Source: JBAWYM01 sp037143575 (GTDB taxonomy: Bacteria > Patescibacteriota > Gracilibacteria > Peribacterales > Peribacteraceae). Taken from it: 49,680 bases of DNA. Shown piece by piece: positions 7,464 to 14,187 of the stretch. The stretch is from positions 1-49,680 of the forward strand of contig JBAWYM010000004.1 of assembly GCA_037143575.1 (NCBI GenBank), given 5' to 3'. Under the pieces are notes generated by a model that worked only from the letters and a program-made list of their open reading frames with translations, was not told the origin of the DNA and did no database searches. Each line of letters opens with the position of its first letter. Positions within the stretch are counted from its first letter, which is position 1. Position numbers and translations under genes: made by a program.

Positions 7464-7469
7464 AGATTA
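7464..7469 (-). promoter_or_regulatory. Candidate -10 box TAATCT of the dehydratase gene
   Basis: A TANNNT box 8 nt before the ATG would give a leader of at most a few nt. Mirror: 42212-42217. Confidence 0.4.
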
Positions 7470-7517
7470 CGCGGAGATAGGTTTGGGGACAATGAAAAAG
7501 CGAGCTTCATATCAGAT

Positions 7518-7621
7518 TGTAGCTTCTTAGGTTCTAGCTTATTAGGAATCCTCATTTCCTCAATCTCGGAGTCTGAATCAATCACCCCTAAAAAGCTAAT
7601 AAGCTAACCAGCTAATAATCC
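7518..7621. repeat. Inverted AGCT-word array between two glycan genes
   Basis: Words TAGCTTCTTAGGTTCTAGCT and TATTAGG on one side match AAAAGCTAATAAGCTAACCA and GCTAATAAT on the other, so the gap can fold into a long imperfect hairpin. The array continues into the last codons (Leu-Leu-Ala-Gly-stop) of the GT4 gene that ends at 7604. Mirror: 42060-42163. Confidence 0.7.
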
Positions 7622-8779
7622 CCTCCATAGTTCCGCATACCTCTCCGCAATCCCATCCCAATCATATGTTCTGGAATTGACCATTCCTCTCTCCGCCAGC
7701 TCCGCCCACTTCCGGGGGTCCAGAAGCAGCAGCTCCAATGCCTTCGCCGCAGCCTCGGAATCGTCGGAAGGAACGAGGAGTCCGGTACGTTCGTGCTCCA
7801 CGATGTCTGGAATACCGCCGACATTCGTTGCGACGACAACACACCCGGCTGCCTGCGCTTCCAGGAACACATTGCCAAGTGCTTCGCTCCGCGAAAGTCC
7901 GCAGAAGATCTGCGCCTGAGCGAATTCTTCATACACCCGCGGTGGCGGGATGTATCCAGTGAACGTCACACGATCGGCGATATCCAGATCCTGCGCGAGC
8001 CGATGCAGACTGTCCCACTGCGATCCGCGTCCGACGATACGGAGATGAACTCCCTCAGCAATCTCCCCTCTCCTCTGCTCAACAAAATTTTCCGGATTCG
8101 AAGACTCTGGTACATCCAATAATAAGGGAGGAGAGGGGTTGCCTGTCCTGAGTAGCGTCGAAGGAGGGGTGAGGCGCGACAGCGCCCGCAGCAACACATC
8201 AATCCCCTTCATCGGCTCCAATCGTCCGACGAAGAGAATGCGACCCGGGACTTTCTTCTGACGTGTCCGTTCCGTCTCAATAGCAAAAGCATCGATGCCG
8301 TTGGGAATAAGCAAGGCATCCTTCCGTCCGAAATCCTCAGCACGCTCGAGGAGCACCGCGCTGATCACCGTCACGCGATCGGCGGAACGATGCATTCCCC
8401 CGACGAACAGGGAAGTATTGGTGCTCTGACAGGTGAGGATGCGTTTGGCAGATGGGAAAAGCCAGCGACAAAAGATTACCGCAAGACCGGCGTAGGATTC
8501 TAAAACGGCATGCACGATCGATGGTTTGATCTTGCGAACAGCGAAAGGTGCGAGGAAAGGGAAGAGCCACTTGTCGAAGCTTGAGCCGATTCCGACTCTG
8601 ATCACCTTCACCCGCTTGCGGAAGGGATCGTCCTCGGGAGTGCGTTTGGTGAGCTTGGCGGTGACAATGGTGATATCAAATTCCTCCGCAAGCCTCCACG
8701 CCACTTCCTCCACGCACGCCTCGGCTCCGCTGCGGTACGGGGAGAGGAAGGCCGAGAGGAAGACAACTTTAGGCTTCAT
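7604..8779 (-). CDS. GT4-family glycosyltransferase with an in-frame repeat insertion
   Basis: This 391-residue GT-B enzyme starts MKPKVVFLSAFLSPYRSGAE. Its C-terminal Rossmann domain contains RILFVGRLEPMKGIDVLLRA, the donor-site EX7E motif in SEALGNVFLE, and a VGGIPDIVEH loop. It is expected to transfer a nucleotide-activated sugar to a lipid-linked glycan at the cytoplasmic face. Residues 202-239 (from TPPSTLLRTG to QRRGEIAEG) are encoded by a dispersed repeat with inverted CCCCTCTCCT/AGGAGAGGGG ends. They sit between the helix ending LSRL and the strand VHLRIVGRG. An upstream start at 8893 would add a lysine-rich tract from a low-complexity array, so ATG 8779 is preferred. Confidence 0.86.
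   Translation of the reverse strand: MKPKVVFLSAFLSPYRSGAEACVEEVAWRLAEEFDITIVTAKLTKRTPEDDPFRKRVKVIRVGIGSSFDKWLFPFLAPFAVRKIKPSIVHAVLESYAGLAVIFCRWLFPSAKRILTCQSTNTSLFVGGMHRSADRVTVISAVLLERAEDFGRKDALLIPNGIDAFAIETERTRQKKVPGRILFVGRLEPMKGIDVLLRALSRLTPPSTLLRTGNPSPPLLLDVPESSNPENFVEQRRGEIAEGVHLRIVGRGSQWDSLHRLAQDLDIADRVTFTGYIPPPRVYEEFAQAQIFCGLSRSEALGNVFLEAQAAGCVVVATNVGGIPDIVEHERTGLLVPSDDSEAAAKALELLLLDPRKWAELAERGMVNSRTYDWDGIAERYAELWRGLLAG
8065..8174. repeat. In-frame dispersed repeat with CCCCTCTCC/GGAGAGGGG ends
   Basis: Inverted ends at 8065-8074 and 8129-8138 are followed by GCCTGTCCTGAGTAGCGTCG and AAGGAGGGGTGAGG. This matches a dispersed repeat type seen in many bacterial genomes. A related tract lies at 10088-10177, and its CCTGTCCTGA part recurs at 16495-16521. 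It is translated as part of the GT4 enzyme. Mirror: 41507-41616. Confidence 0.8.
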
Positions 8780-8914
8780 GTATGGAAAGGATGATACATC
8801 CACACCTGTCGTTGTACCTGTATTATGTTTCATTTTCCATTTTTCAATATTGCATTTCCCGTTCTCCATTTCTCCGGCAAATTCGTGCAACATTATCTGC
8901 GGATATGCTGTAAT

Positions 8915-9520
8915 TCATACTTGCTCGCCTTGTATCAAGCCGCTCTCGATCAATTGCTCCAAAACCTGCGCTTGGGCACTTTGAAGAACCGTCATCTCCC
9001 TCGTTGCCATCAATCGTTGATAAGATGAATCGAGATTGCGCTGCAATTCACCGCGCTGATAATGGTGATCATCCTGAATGGTCTCAGGACTTATATTCCC
9101 AAATACATAATCCGGATCTATGAGAGACATACCCGGGCTCCCCATTTTCGCCGCAAGCTGTAACTGCCTTCGGGTATCAACCATGGAATCAAGAAGATCT
9201 CCCCTGTGCTCTACAAGTTGTATCCTTGCAGCATTCCATGCCTCTAATGCTTGCTTCAATTCAAACGAAAGCTCAATACTCTCCAGTGGTGGGATTTTCT
9301 CATCCGGTCTGAGCCGCTTTGCCATTTCCATACTGGCACGATCATCCTGAGAAAGCGCAAATCTATCCGGGGCACGATATTTTCCAGAAAGAATATCACT
9401 CACACGACCCCTAAGAACCACAGCATACAAAGTTGGATTAAGCCCATTCATTTCCAAAAGTCCGAATCCCTCGGGATCTTGTAGATACTGTTCCAGGAGG
9501 TCGTGGTCCGTATTTGACAT
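8915..9520 (-). CDS. Unknown soluble 201-residue protein with predicted coiled coil
   Basis: I do not recognise this protein. It is acidic and without signal peptide or membrane helix. It begins MSNTDHDLLEQYLQDPEGFG. It has an alpha-helical middle section rich in Leu, Glu, Gln and Arg (residues about 95-135) and a second helix near the C-terminus (MATREMTVLQSAQAQVLEQL), compatible with coiled coil. It lies between two GT4 genes on the same strand but has its own consensus TATAAT box, so it may be expressed separately. It looks more AT-rich than its neighbours, a hint of different origin. Confidence 0.7.
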   Translation of the reverse strand: MSNTDHDLLEQYLQDPEGFGLLEMNGLNPTLYAVVLRGRVSDILSGKYRAPDRFALSQDDRASMEMAKRLRPDEKIPPLESIELSFELKQALEAWNAARIQLVEHRGDLLDSMVDTRRQLQLAAKMGSPGMSLIDPDYVFGNISPETIQDDHHYQRGELQRNLDSSYQRLMATREMTVLQSAQAQVLEQLIESGLIQGEQV

Positions 9521-9528
9521 TTGTAATA

Positions 9529-9534
9529 ATTATA
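9529..9534 (-). promoter_or_regulatory. -10 box TATAAT of the 201-residue unknown gene
   Basis: A perfect consensus hexamer 8 nt before the ATG at 9520 gives a near-leaderless transcript. Mirror: 40147-40152. Confidence 0.6.
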
Positions 9535-9553
9535 CTTTGAATATCTATTTCGT

Positions 9554-10732
9554 TCAAGCAGAATTTACGGCAAAGAGCTTCCGATACTCCTCCCCCACCT
9601 TGCTCCAACTGAAACTCTCCTCAATCCGCTTCCGCGCGCCTTCGCCGAGGGCTTTGCGCTTGGCTGGATCATCAATCAATCGCTCGATGTGCGATCGCAA
9701 AGCCTCACGGTCCCCGGCCGGGAAGAGGAAACCTGAGACACCATTCTGCAAGAGGAACGCATTGCCGCCGACGTCCGATGCAATACACGCACACCCGCTC
9801 GCCATGGCTTCCATTAGGGCGTTACTCAGTCCCTCGCTATAGCTCGGCAGGACGAAGATATCCGTCGTCTTCAGAATTTCCGGAATATCGTGCTGTAGTC
9901 CCGTGAAGATCACTTCGCGCTGGTAGTGCATTACCAAAGGATGCTCGGGCTTGTACCAGCCGACCACCTGAATCTTCAGATCCGGATGATGTTTCCGCGC
10001 TGAGGTTGCAGCGGCCAAAAAATCTTCAACACCTTTCACAGATTCCAAACGACCGACATACGAAACGGTGAGCCCCGATATACTGCGCCCCCCTCTCCCA
10101 GAAATCCCGGGTTGAATATCTGGCAGTGCTGGAGAATTGTTCGATTGCGAGGAGGGAGAGGGGCCGGGGGTGAGGGCGTCCGGATCAATCCCCGTTGGTA
10201 TGACCTGCTTCTTCTTCGCAATCCCCAGCTTCTTCAAAAGCCTTTCAGGCTGCGGATGGAAAAGCACAACGCGCGATGCCGAAAGCAATACGAGCCACCC
10301 CAGCGTCCAGGCGTAGATTGCCGCACCAATTCTCGGGAGCAAACCCCGCGGCCACCAGGTGATCCCGACGAAGGTATCAGTGAGGACGATCGGCGGATGC
10401 CCTGTGAGGCGTAGCCAAATCGCACTGAGCGACGACCAGAAGAGAATCTTATTCACGACCACAATGTCGGGCTTCTCTTCCCGAATGATGCGCCGAACCA
10501 GTCCACAGAATCCGAAGGCGATGCCGTAGTTCCAGGGATCCGGGAGAAAGAAATCTTTGCGACGGTGAATGGTGAGAGTATCGGAAACGACCTCGGCACC
10601 GGTTTCCTTGCCCATACAGGCAACGACCACACGATATCCCAGCCGCTGCCAGAGCTCAGCCAATTTCACCGAGCTCACCATCCAGCGGTGCTCTTCCTTC
10701 CAGTAGGGGGAGATGAGGAGGATCGTCTTCAT
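9554..10732 (-). CDS. GT4-family glycosyltransferase with a LTPGPSP-type in-frame repeat
   Basis: This 392-residue GT-B enzyme begins MKTILLISPYWKEEHRWMVS. Its C-terminal domain has LTVSYVGRLESVKGVEDFL, then the EX7E donor motif in SEGLSNALME and the GGNAFLLQNG loop. Family role: retaining transfer from a nucleotide sugar on the cytoplasmic side. Residues 186-215 (LTPGPSPSSQ through SGRGG) come from a dispersed repeat inserted just before the first strand of the C-terminal domain, where a flexible linker can tolerate it. The ATG has a weak CATACT box 8 nt upstream. Just before it lies a tandem CTAATCCC array. Confidence 0.86.
   Translation of the reverse strand: MKTILLISPYWKEEHRWMVSSVKLAELWQRLGYRVVVACMGKETGAEVVSDTLTIHRRKDFFLPDPWNYGIAFGFCGLVRRIIREEKPDIVVVNKILFWSSLSAIWLRLTGHPPIVLTDTFVGITWWPRGLLPRIGAAIYAWTLGWLVLLSASRVVLFHPQPERLLKKLGIAKKKQVIPTGIDPDALTPGPSPSSQSNNSPALPDIQPGISGRGGRSISGLTVSYVGRLESVKGVEDFLAAATSARKHHPDLKIQVVGWYKPEHPLVMHYQREVIFTGLQHDIPEILKTTDIFVLPSYSEGLSNALMEAMASGCACIASDVGGNAFLLQNGVSGFLFPAGDREALRSHIERLIDDPAKRKALGEGARKRIEESFSWSKVGEEYRKLFAVNSA
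10088..10177. repeat. In-frame dispersed repeat encoding LTPGPSP
   Basis: Inverted ends CCCCTCTCCC (10090-10099) and GGGAGAGGGG (10154-10163) are followed by CCGGGGGTGAGGG. It is the same general design as the repeat at 8065-8174, with a different internal sequence. LTPGPSP peptides are a known by-product of such repeats being read as protein. Mirror: 39504-39593. Confidence 0.8.
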
Positions 10733-10769
10733 GTGGAAGCAGTATGCAGAGAGAGAATCGATAAGGAAA

Positions 10770-10803
10770 TCCTAATCCCCAATATACTAATCCCTAATCC
10801 CTG
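10770..10803. repeat. Tandem CTAATCCC-word array
   Basis: TCCTAATCCCCAATATACTA followed by ATCCCTAATCCCTG repeats one word at 7-9 nt intervals in the gap between two divergent genes. Mirror: 38878-38911. Confidence 0.7.
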
Positions 10804-10868
10804 CATTGATGGAAGATGAATCCAATAATTGTCATTGCCTCCGTCAGGATATCCGGCACACTTCGAAC

Positions 10869-11507
10869 ATGTTCTCCGCCCTTCTCTGGGACAACGACGG
10901 AACGCTCGTCGACACGGAACCACTCTACGTGGAGGCGATGCAGGCGAGCCTCGCAACGGTAGACATCCCTTTCACAGAGCAAGACTACGTCCACCATATG
11001 AACGTCGGTGGGGATTTCTTTGAGGCGGCAGTGCAGCGAGGGTACGCACCGAAGGATATCGCCGGGCTCAAGCTCAAGAGAAATGCGTTCTACACATCTC
11101 TCCTCAGAGACAACGTTCCGATTATCGACGGAGTTATAGAAACGCTGAATGTGCTCTTCGGGAAATTTCGGATGGGCATCGTCTCGAGCAGCCGCAGAGA
11201 GCACCTCGACATCATCATGGAGAGAACGGGGCTGCGAAAATACTTCGAATTTGTCATCGCGCGGGAAGATTTCGTAAAAGGAAAACCGCATCCGGAAGCC
11301 TTTCTCCTCGGTCTTTCGACATTCGATCTTCCCGCTTCTTCCTGTCTTGCCATCGAAGATTCCGGCCGTGGAGTGATTTCGGCCAAGACTGCCGGACTTG
11401 CCTGCGTTGCGATCCCGCAGGGGATTTCAAAGAACAATGATTTCTCTGGAGCGGACAAAGTGCTGAATAATGTTCGGGAACTGCCGGGGTTCCTCGGACT
11501 GTCATAA
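10869..11507 (+). CDS. HAD-superfamily hydrolase (phosphatase / beta-phosphoglucomutase-like)
   Basis: This 212-residue protein has all four HAD motifs. Motif I is WDNDGTLVD with nucleophile D8 and acid/base D10; motif II is in GIVSSSRR; the motif III lysine is in KGKPHPE; motif IV is IEDSGRG. A helical cap lies between motifs I and II (residues about 15-80), as in subfamily I enzymes that act on phosphosugars. The start at 10869 puts motif I at residue 8, as usual; an earlier in-frame TTG at 10806 would add an implausible tail. It could supply or recycle sugar phosphates for the glycan genes, but the substrate is not determined. Confidence 0.85.
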   Translation: MFSALLWDNDGTLVDTEPLYVEAMQASLATVDIPFTEQDYVHHMNVGGDFFEAAVQRGYAPKDIAGLKLKRNAFYTSLLRDNVPIIDGVIETLNVLFGKFRMGIVSSSRREHLDIIMERTGLRKYFEFVIAREDFVKGKPHPEAFLLGLSTFDLPASSCLAIEDSGRGVISAKTAGLACVAIPQGISKNNDFSGADKVLNNVRELPGFLGLS

Positions 11508-11543
11508 TATCTGGGATTTCAATGAAATGATTATTCTTCTCTC

Positions 11544-11549
11544 TATGAT
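11544..11549 (+). promoter_or_regulatory. -10 box TATGAT of the 152-residue unknown gene
   Basis: It ends 6 nt before the ATG at 11556, which fits the leaderless pattern. Mirror: 38132-38137. Confidence 0.5.
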
Positions 11550-11555
11550 AGAGAT

Positions 11556-12014
11556 ATGCCTGTCAATTATGATAATTTCGGCTTACAGGAGAATATCTGT
11601 ATCTGGGACAATGTGAGTTATGATGGAAAGGATGATGCTTCGGCAGTCGAACAATCCCAAAGATCGGCTTCTTGGTTCATAGACAGACAACATAGTGCCC
11701 CACGAATGCAGTACTGCGAAATCCTGACCATCGTTAGCGATGCATCAGCGCAAGTATTCGTTCTTCTCACGCTCACACTGATGGCAGATTCTGCAGGAAG
11801 AGAGTACTGGGATGGTCGAATAATAGGGAACAACAATGACATCGTTATGGGAAAAAGCGCACAGAATGCTCTCGCTCTACTTAATGAGGAAGTCGCAATC
11901 GGAGGTGTGCGGTGTTCTCCGGATGAAGATGATTCAGCTTCCCTTATCGAAGTCGTCTCCCCCGATCGAAAGCGCCTGTTTCCCATGCAAGAAGAACTCG
12001 ATACTCTCACCTAA
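11556..12014 (+). CDS. Unknown soluble 152-residue protein
   Basis: I do not recognise this protein. It is acidic, has no signal peptide, and contains one hydrophobic stretch (QVFVLLTLTLMAD, residues about 67-80) too polar at the ends to call a membrane helix. It starts MPVNYDNFGLQENICIWDN at a TATGAT box with leaderless spacing. Its 3' end overlaps the convergent GT39-like gene by 8 bp (12007-12014), so antisense interaction between the two mRNAs is possible. AT content appears higher than in flanking genes. Confidence 0.65.
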   Translation: MPVNYDNFGLQENICIWDNVSYDGKDDASAVEQSQRSASWFIDRQHSAPRMQYCEILTIVSDASAQVFVLLTLTLMADSAGREYWDGRIIGNNNDIVMGKSAQNALALLNEEVAIGGVRCSPDEDDSASLIEVVSPDRKRLFPMQEELDTLT

Positions 12015-13617
12015 AGAATACCCCCTTCGTCACCGGATCCACGAGCACGGAATTCATCGGTCCTTTGTAGACTCCGCTCAAGTACAGCCCATCCACGTTG
12101 ACTTCGTGCAGTAACAGAAGACCCGGTGCAAGGGCAGGATCATCCGTCACCACGTACATCGCCTCTGCGATCTTGGGGACCCGCATGATGCGCGACAGCG
12201 ACTCCGGGAAGACATTGTAGGCATTCATGTATGCCACATTGGCGTTGGAGTAGACCGAGATGATTCCGGGATTTTGGGCGAGGACGAATCGCATGGCATC
12301 GCGGTAGGAGAGTTTCCAATAGTCGTACGGCACCAATCCGGAAACAAAACTTGAAGGCAGTGAGAAGTACGCGAATTGGAACGGGTGGTTGCGCACCATC
12401 CAGATGCCCGTCGAGAGAATTTGACCACTGATAGCAACGATGATCGCGGTGGCGAGGACAGTCGACCACAACCCCCCCAATACCTTCGCTCGTGAGAGAC
12501 CCGATCGAATCCCCGTCACTGCCAGAAGAAGGAATGCGGGGTAGATGAAGAAGACATGCCGCCACTCATTGTAGATACCAGCTCCCGTAATGATGATGGA
12601 GAAGATGGGAAGGAAGAACCATCCTAGAAAGAGTAAGGCATCGCTGTGTTCGGTAAACCAACGACGTGGATGCATCAAAAAGGCAATACAGAGCGAAAAG
12701 CACCCCAGAAGAAAGAAGACCGTATACATCAGCGGTACGGTTGCCGTGATCCATACAGGAATGTAGAACCACGGAATATTTGCATACAGGTGACCGAGGA
12801 ACATCGCAGAACCGTTGATGTGGCCCATGTACCGGTACGCCTCCAGAAAATGTGCGAGGGGCTGGTCCCAGAGGAATGGCCAGAAAACAATCGTTGCGAA
12901 GGCAAGTGATAAGAAATACAGGACGAGGAGAACGCATTGCCGAAAGCGGTCGGAGGACAGATGCCCTTGCTGTTGCGTCACTGTATGAAGGAAGAAATAG
13001 AGCACGGTGATCACAGGGATGATGAGCGCTGGCATCCGCAAAGCTAGCGCCAAAGCAGAAAAGACACTGTGCAGAAGCATACGGCCGACCGTCGGACGTT
13101 CCGCGAACCGCACGAGGGAGAACATGCTTGCGGTGAAGAAGGCGAGCATGGGGAGATCACGGGAATTGTAAAAGGACTGGGCGAAAAGACGCGGCGTAAG
13201 AACGAAGAGAAGACAGCAAAGCAACGCCCACCAGGAACTGCGGAAGTGTCTTCGCGCAAGAAGATACAGCATCACGACCCCGAAGAACGTGATGAGGAAA
13301 ACCACGAAATGCTGGATGTAGACGTGAAGATATTCGGTTGCCGGATGCTCCCCAGGGAAAAAAAATTGCTGTACGATATAGATTGGAAGTTCCACCGAAG
13401 TCCCATGGAACCGCCAGCCCTCATTCGTCGGCCAATCTGTTCCCAGGAAAACATAGCGAAAGACATCCCGACCGAGGGAATCCATCGTTCCCTCGTCCAC
13501 GGCAATTCCGAAACTGCGGAAGCTCGCAACACCCACAAAAAAGTAGAGCGCGAAGAACGCACCGACAAACCAGCGGGGATGAATGTTTCGAATCCGCAAG
13601 ATCAGAGAAGTCATCAT
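12007..13617 (-). CDS. GT39/ArnT-like polytopic glycosyltransferase
   Basis: This protein of about 536 residues has a positively charged N-terminus (MMTSLILRIRNIHPR), about ten to twelve membrane helices and a C-terminal region with fewer hydrophobic stretches. The first loop contains the acidic pair D41-E42 (GIAVDEGTMDS), the position of the catalytic acidic residue in GT-C enzymes of the PMT/ArnT group. Such enzymes transfer a sugar from polyprenyl phosphate on the outer face of the membrane. The start is uncertain: ATG 13617 is chosen because an upstream in-frame start would overlap the DUF2304 gene; a TTG at 13644 sits just after a TATACT box (13648-13653) and is a real alternative. Confidence 0.75.
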   Translation of the reverse strand: MMTSLILRIRNIHPRWFVGAFFALYFFVGVASFRSFGIAVDEGTMDSLGRDVFRYVFLGTDWPTNEGWRFHGTSVELPIYIVQQFFFPGEHPATEYLHVYIQHFVVFLITFFGVVMLYLLARRHFRSSWWALLCCLLFVLTPRLFAQSFYNSRDLPMLAFFTASMFSLVRFAERPTVGRMLLHSVFSALALALRMPALIIPVITVLYFFLHTVTQQQGHLSSDRFRQCVLLVLYFLSLAFATIVFWPFLWDQPLAHFLEAYRYMGHINGSAMFLGHLYANIPWFYIPVWITATVPLMYTVFFLLGCFSLCIAFLMHPRRWFTEHSDALLFLGWFFLPIFSIIITGAGIYNEWRHVFFIYPAFLLLAVTGIRSGLSRAKVLGGLWSTVLATAIIVAISGQILSTGIWMVRNHPFQFAYFSLPSSFVSGLVPYDYWKLSYRDAMRFVLAQNPGIISVYSNANVAYMNAYNVFPESLSRIMRVPKIAEAMYVVTDDPALAPGLLLLHEVNVDGLYLSGVYKGPMNSVLVDPVTKGVFFR

Positions 13618-13691
13618 CGAGACGAGAAGAATCAATACAGCCAATGGAGTATAACAAAGAACCGATATGGAAGAGAATGATGCATCATCTC

Positions 13692-14048
13692 CTACTCCTT
13701 GCAGCACTTTCCATCGAGCCCGGCATCATGGAGTGCCATGGACCGGATGAGCTTGGCCTGACGCTGCTCCAGCTCCTCGAGACGAACGATCAGGGAGAAG
13801 ACGATGAAGGAGAGGATGCCGAGGAAACTGATGACGAGAGCATTCTGGCGATCTTTGAATCCAGTCACCAATGTCAGCCAATCGAGAACAGATGGGAAGA
13901 GTGCGATGACCGCGATGGCCAACCAAAAAAGTGACCACAGGAAGCCCTCCCAGATCGTCTTCTTCTGCTTGGCAACCAAGCTCCACGCATACATCAGAGC
14001 AACGAGCGAGATGATCGGCGTGATGATTTGATACGGAGTGATGGGCAT
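13692..14048 (-). CDS. DUF2304-family small membrane protein
   Basis: This 118-residue protein has three membrane helices (residues about 6-23, 34-55, 68-90), followed by a charged coiled-coil-like tail (RLEELEQRQAKLIRSM). Size, topology and tail fit DUF2304 proteins, which are regularly found next to dolichyl-phosphate-mannose-synthase-like GT2 genes and GT-C transferases. Here a GT2 and three GT-C-like genes lie within 6 kb. A role as a membrane partner of the GT2 enzyme is an inference. It precedes the GT39-like gene on the same strand by 74 bp. ATG follows TATACT by 9 nt. Confidence 0.72.
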   Translation of the reverse strand: MPITPYQIITPIISLVALMYAWSLVAKQKKTIWEGFLWSLFWLAIAVIALFPSVLDWLTLVTGFKDRQNALVISFLGILSFIVFSLIVRLEELEQRQAKLIRSMALHDAGLDGKCCKE

Positions 14049-14057
14049 CGTGGAAAA

Positions 14058-14063
14058 AGTATA
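14058..14063 (-). promoter_or_regulatory. -10 box TATACT of the DUF2304 gene
   Basis: It lies 9 nt before the ATG at 14048, so the leader would be only 2-3 nt. It may drive the downstream GT39-like gene too. Mirror: 35618-35623. Confidence 0.5.
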
Positions 14064-14174
14064 GCCGAGGGATGCGCAGGAAAGCTATGGATCGTATGGT
14101 CATGAGAGAATTTCACGAAAAACTGCTTCCTGCCTCGATGAGGAATTGTCCACGCAAGACAGTCCTGAATTGTG

Positions 14175-14180
14175 TATTCT
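14175..14180 (+). promoter_or_regulatory. -10 box TATTCT of the second GT39-like gene
   Basis: It ends 7 nt before ATG 14188 and decides this start against an upstream TTG at 14146, which would lie ahead of the promoter. Mirror: 35501-35506. Confidence 0.5.
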
Positions 14181-14187
14181 ATCCGCA

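Noticed and set aside
10088..10177. Proline-rich functional domain in the GT4 enzyme
   Set aside because: The DNA is a dispersed repeat with inverted ends, and LTPGPSP peptides are a known by-product of such repeats.
10806..10868. N-terminal extension of the HAD enzyme
   Set aside because: It would place motif I far from the N-terminus and its codons overlap the tail of a gap with repeat words; ATG 10869 fits the family.
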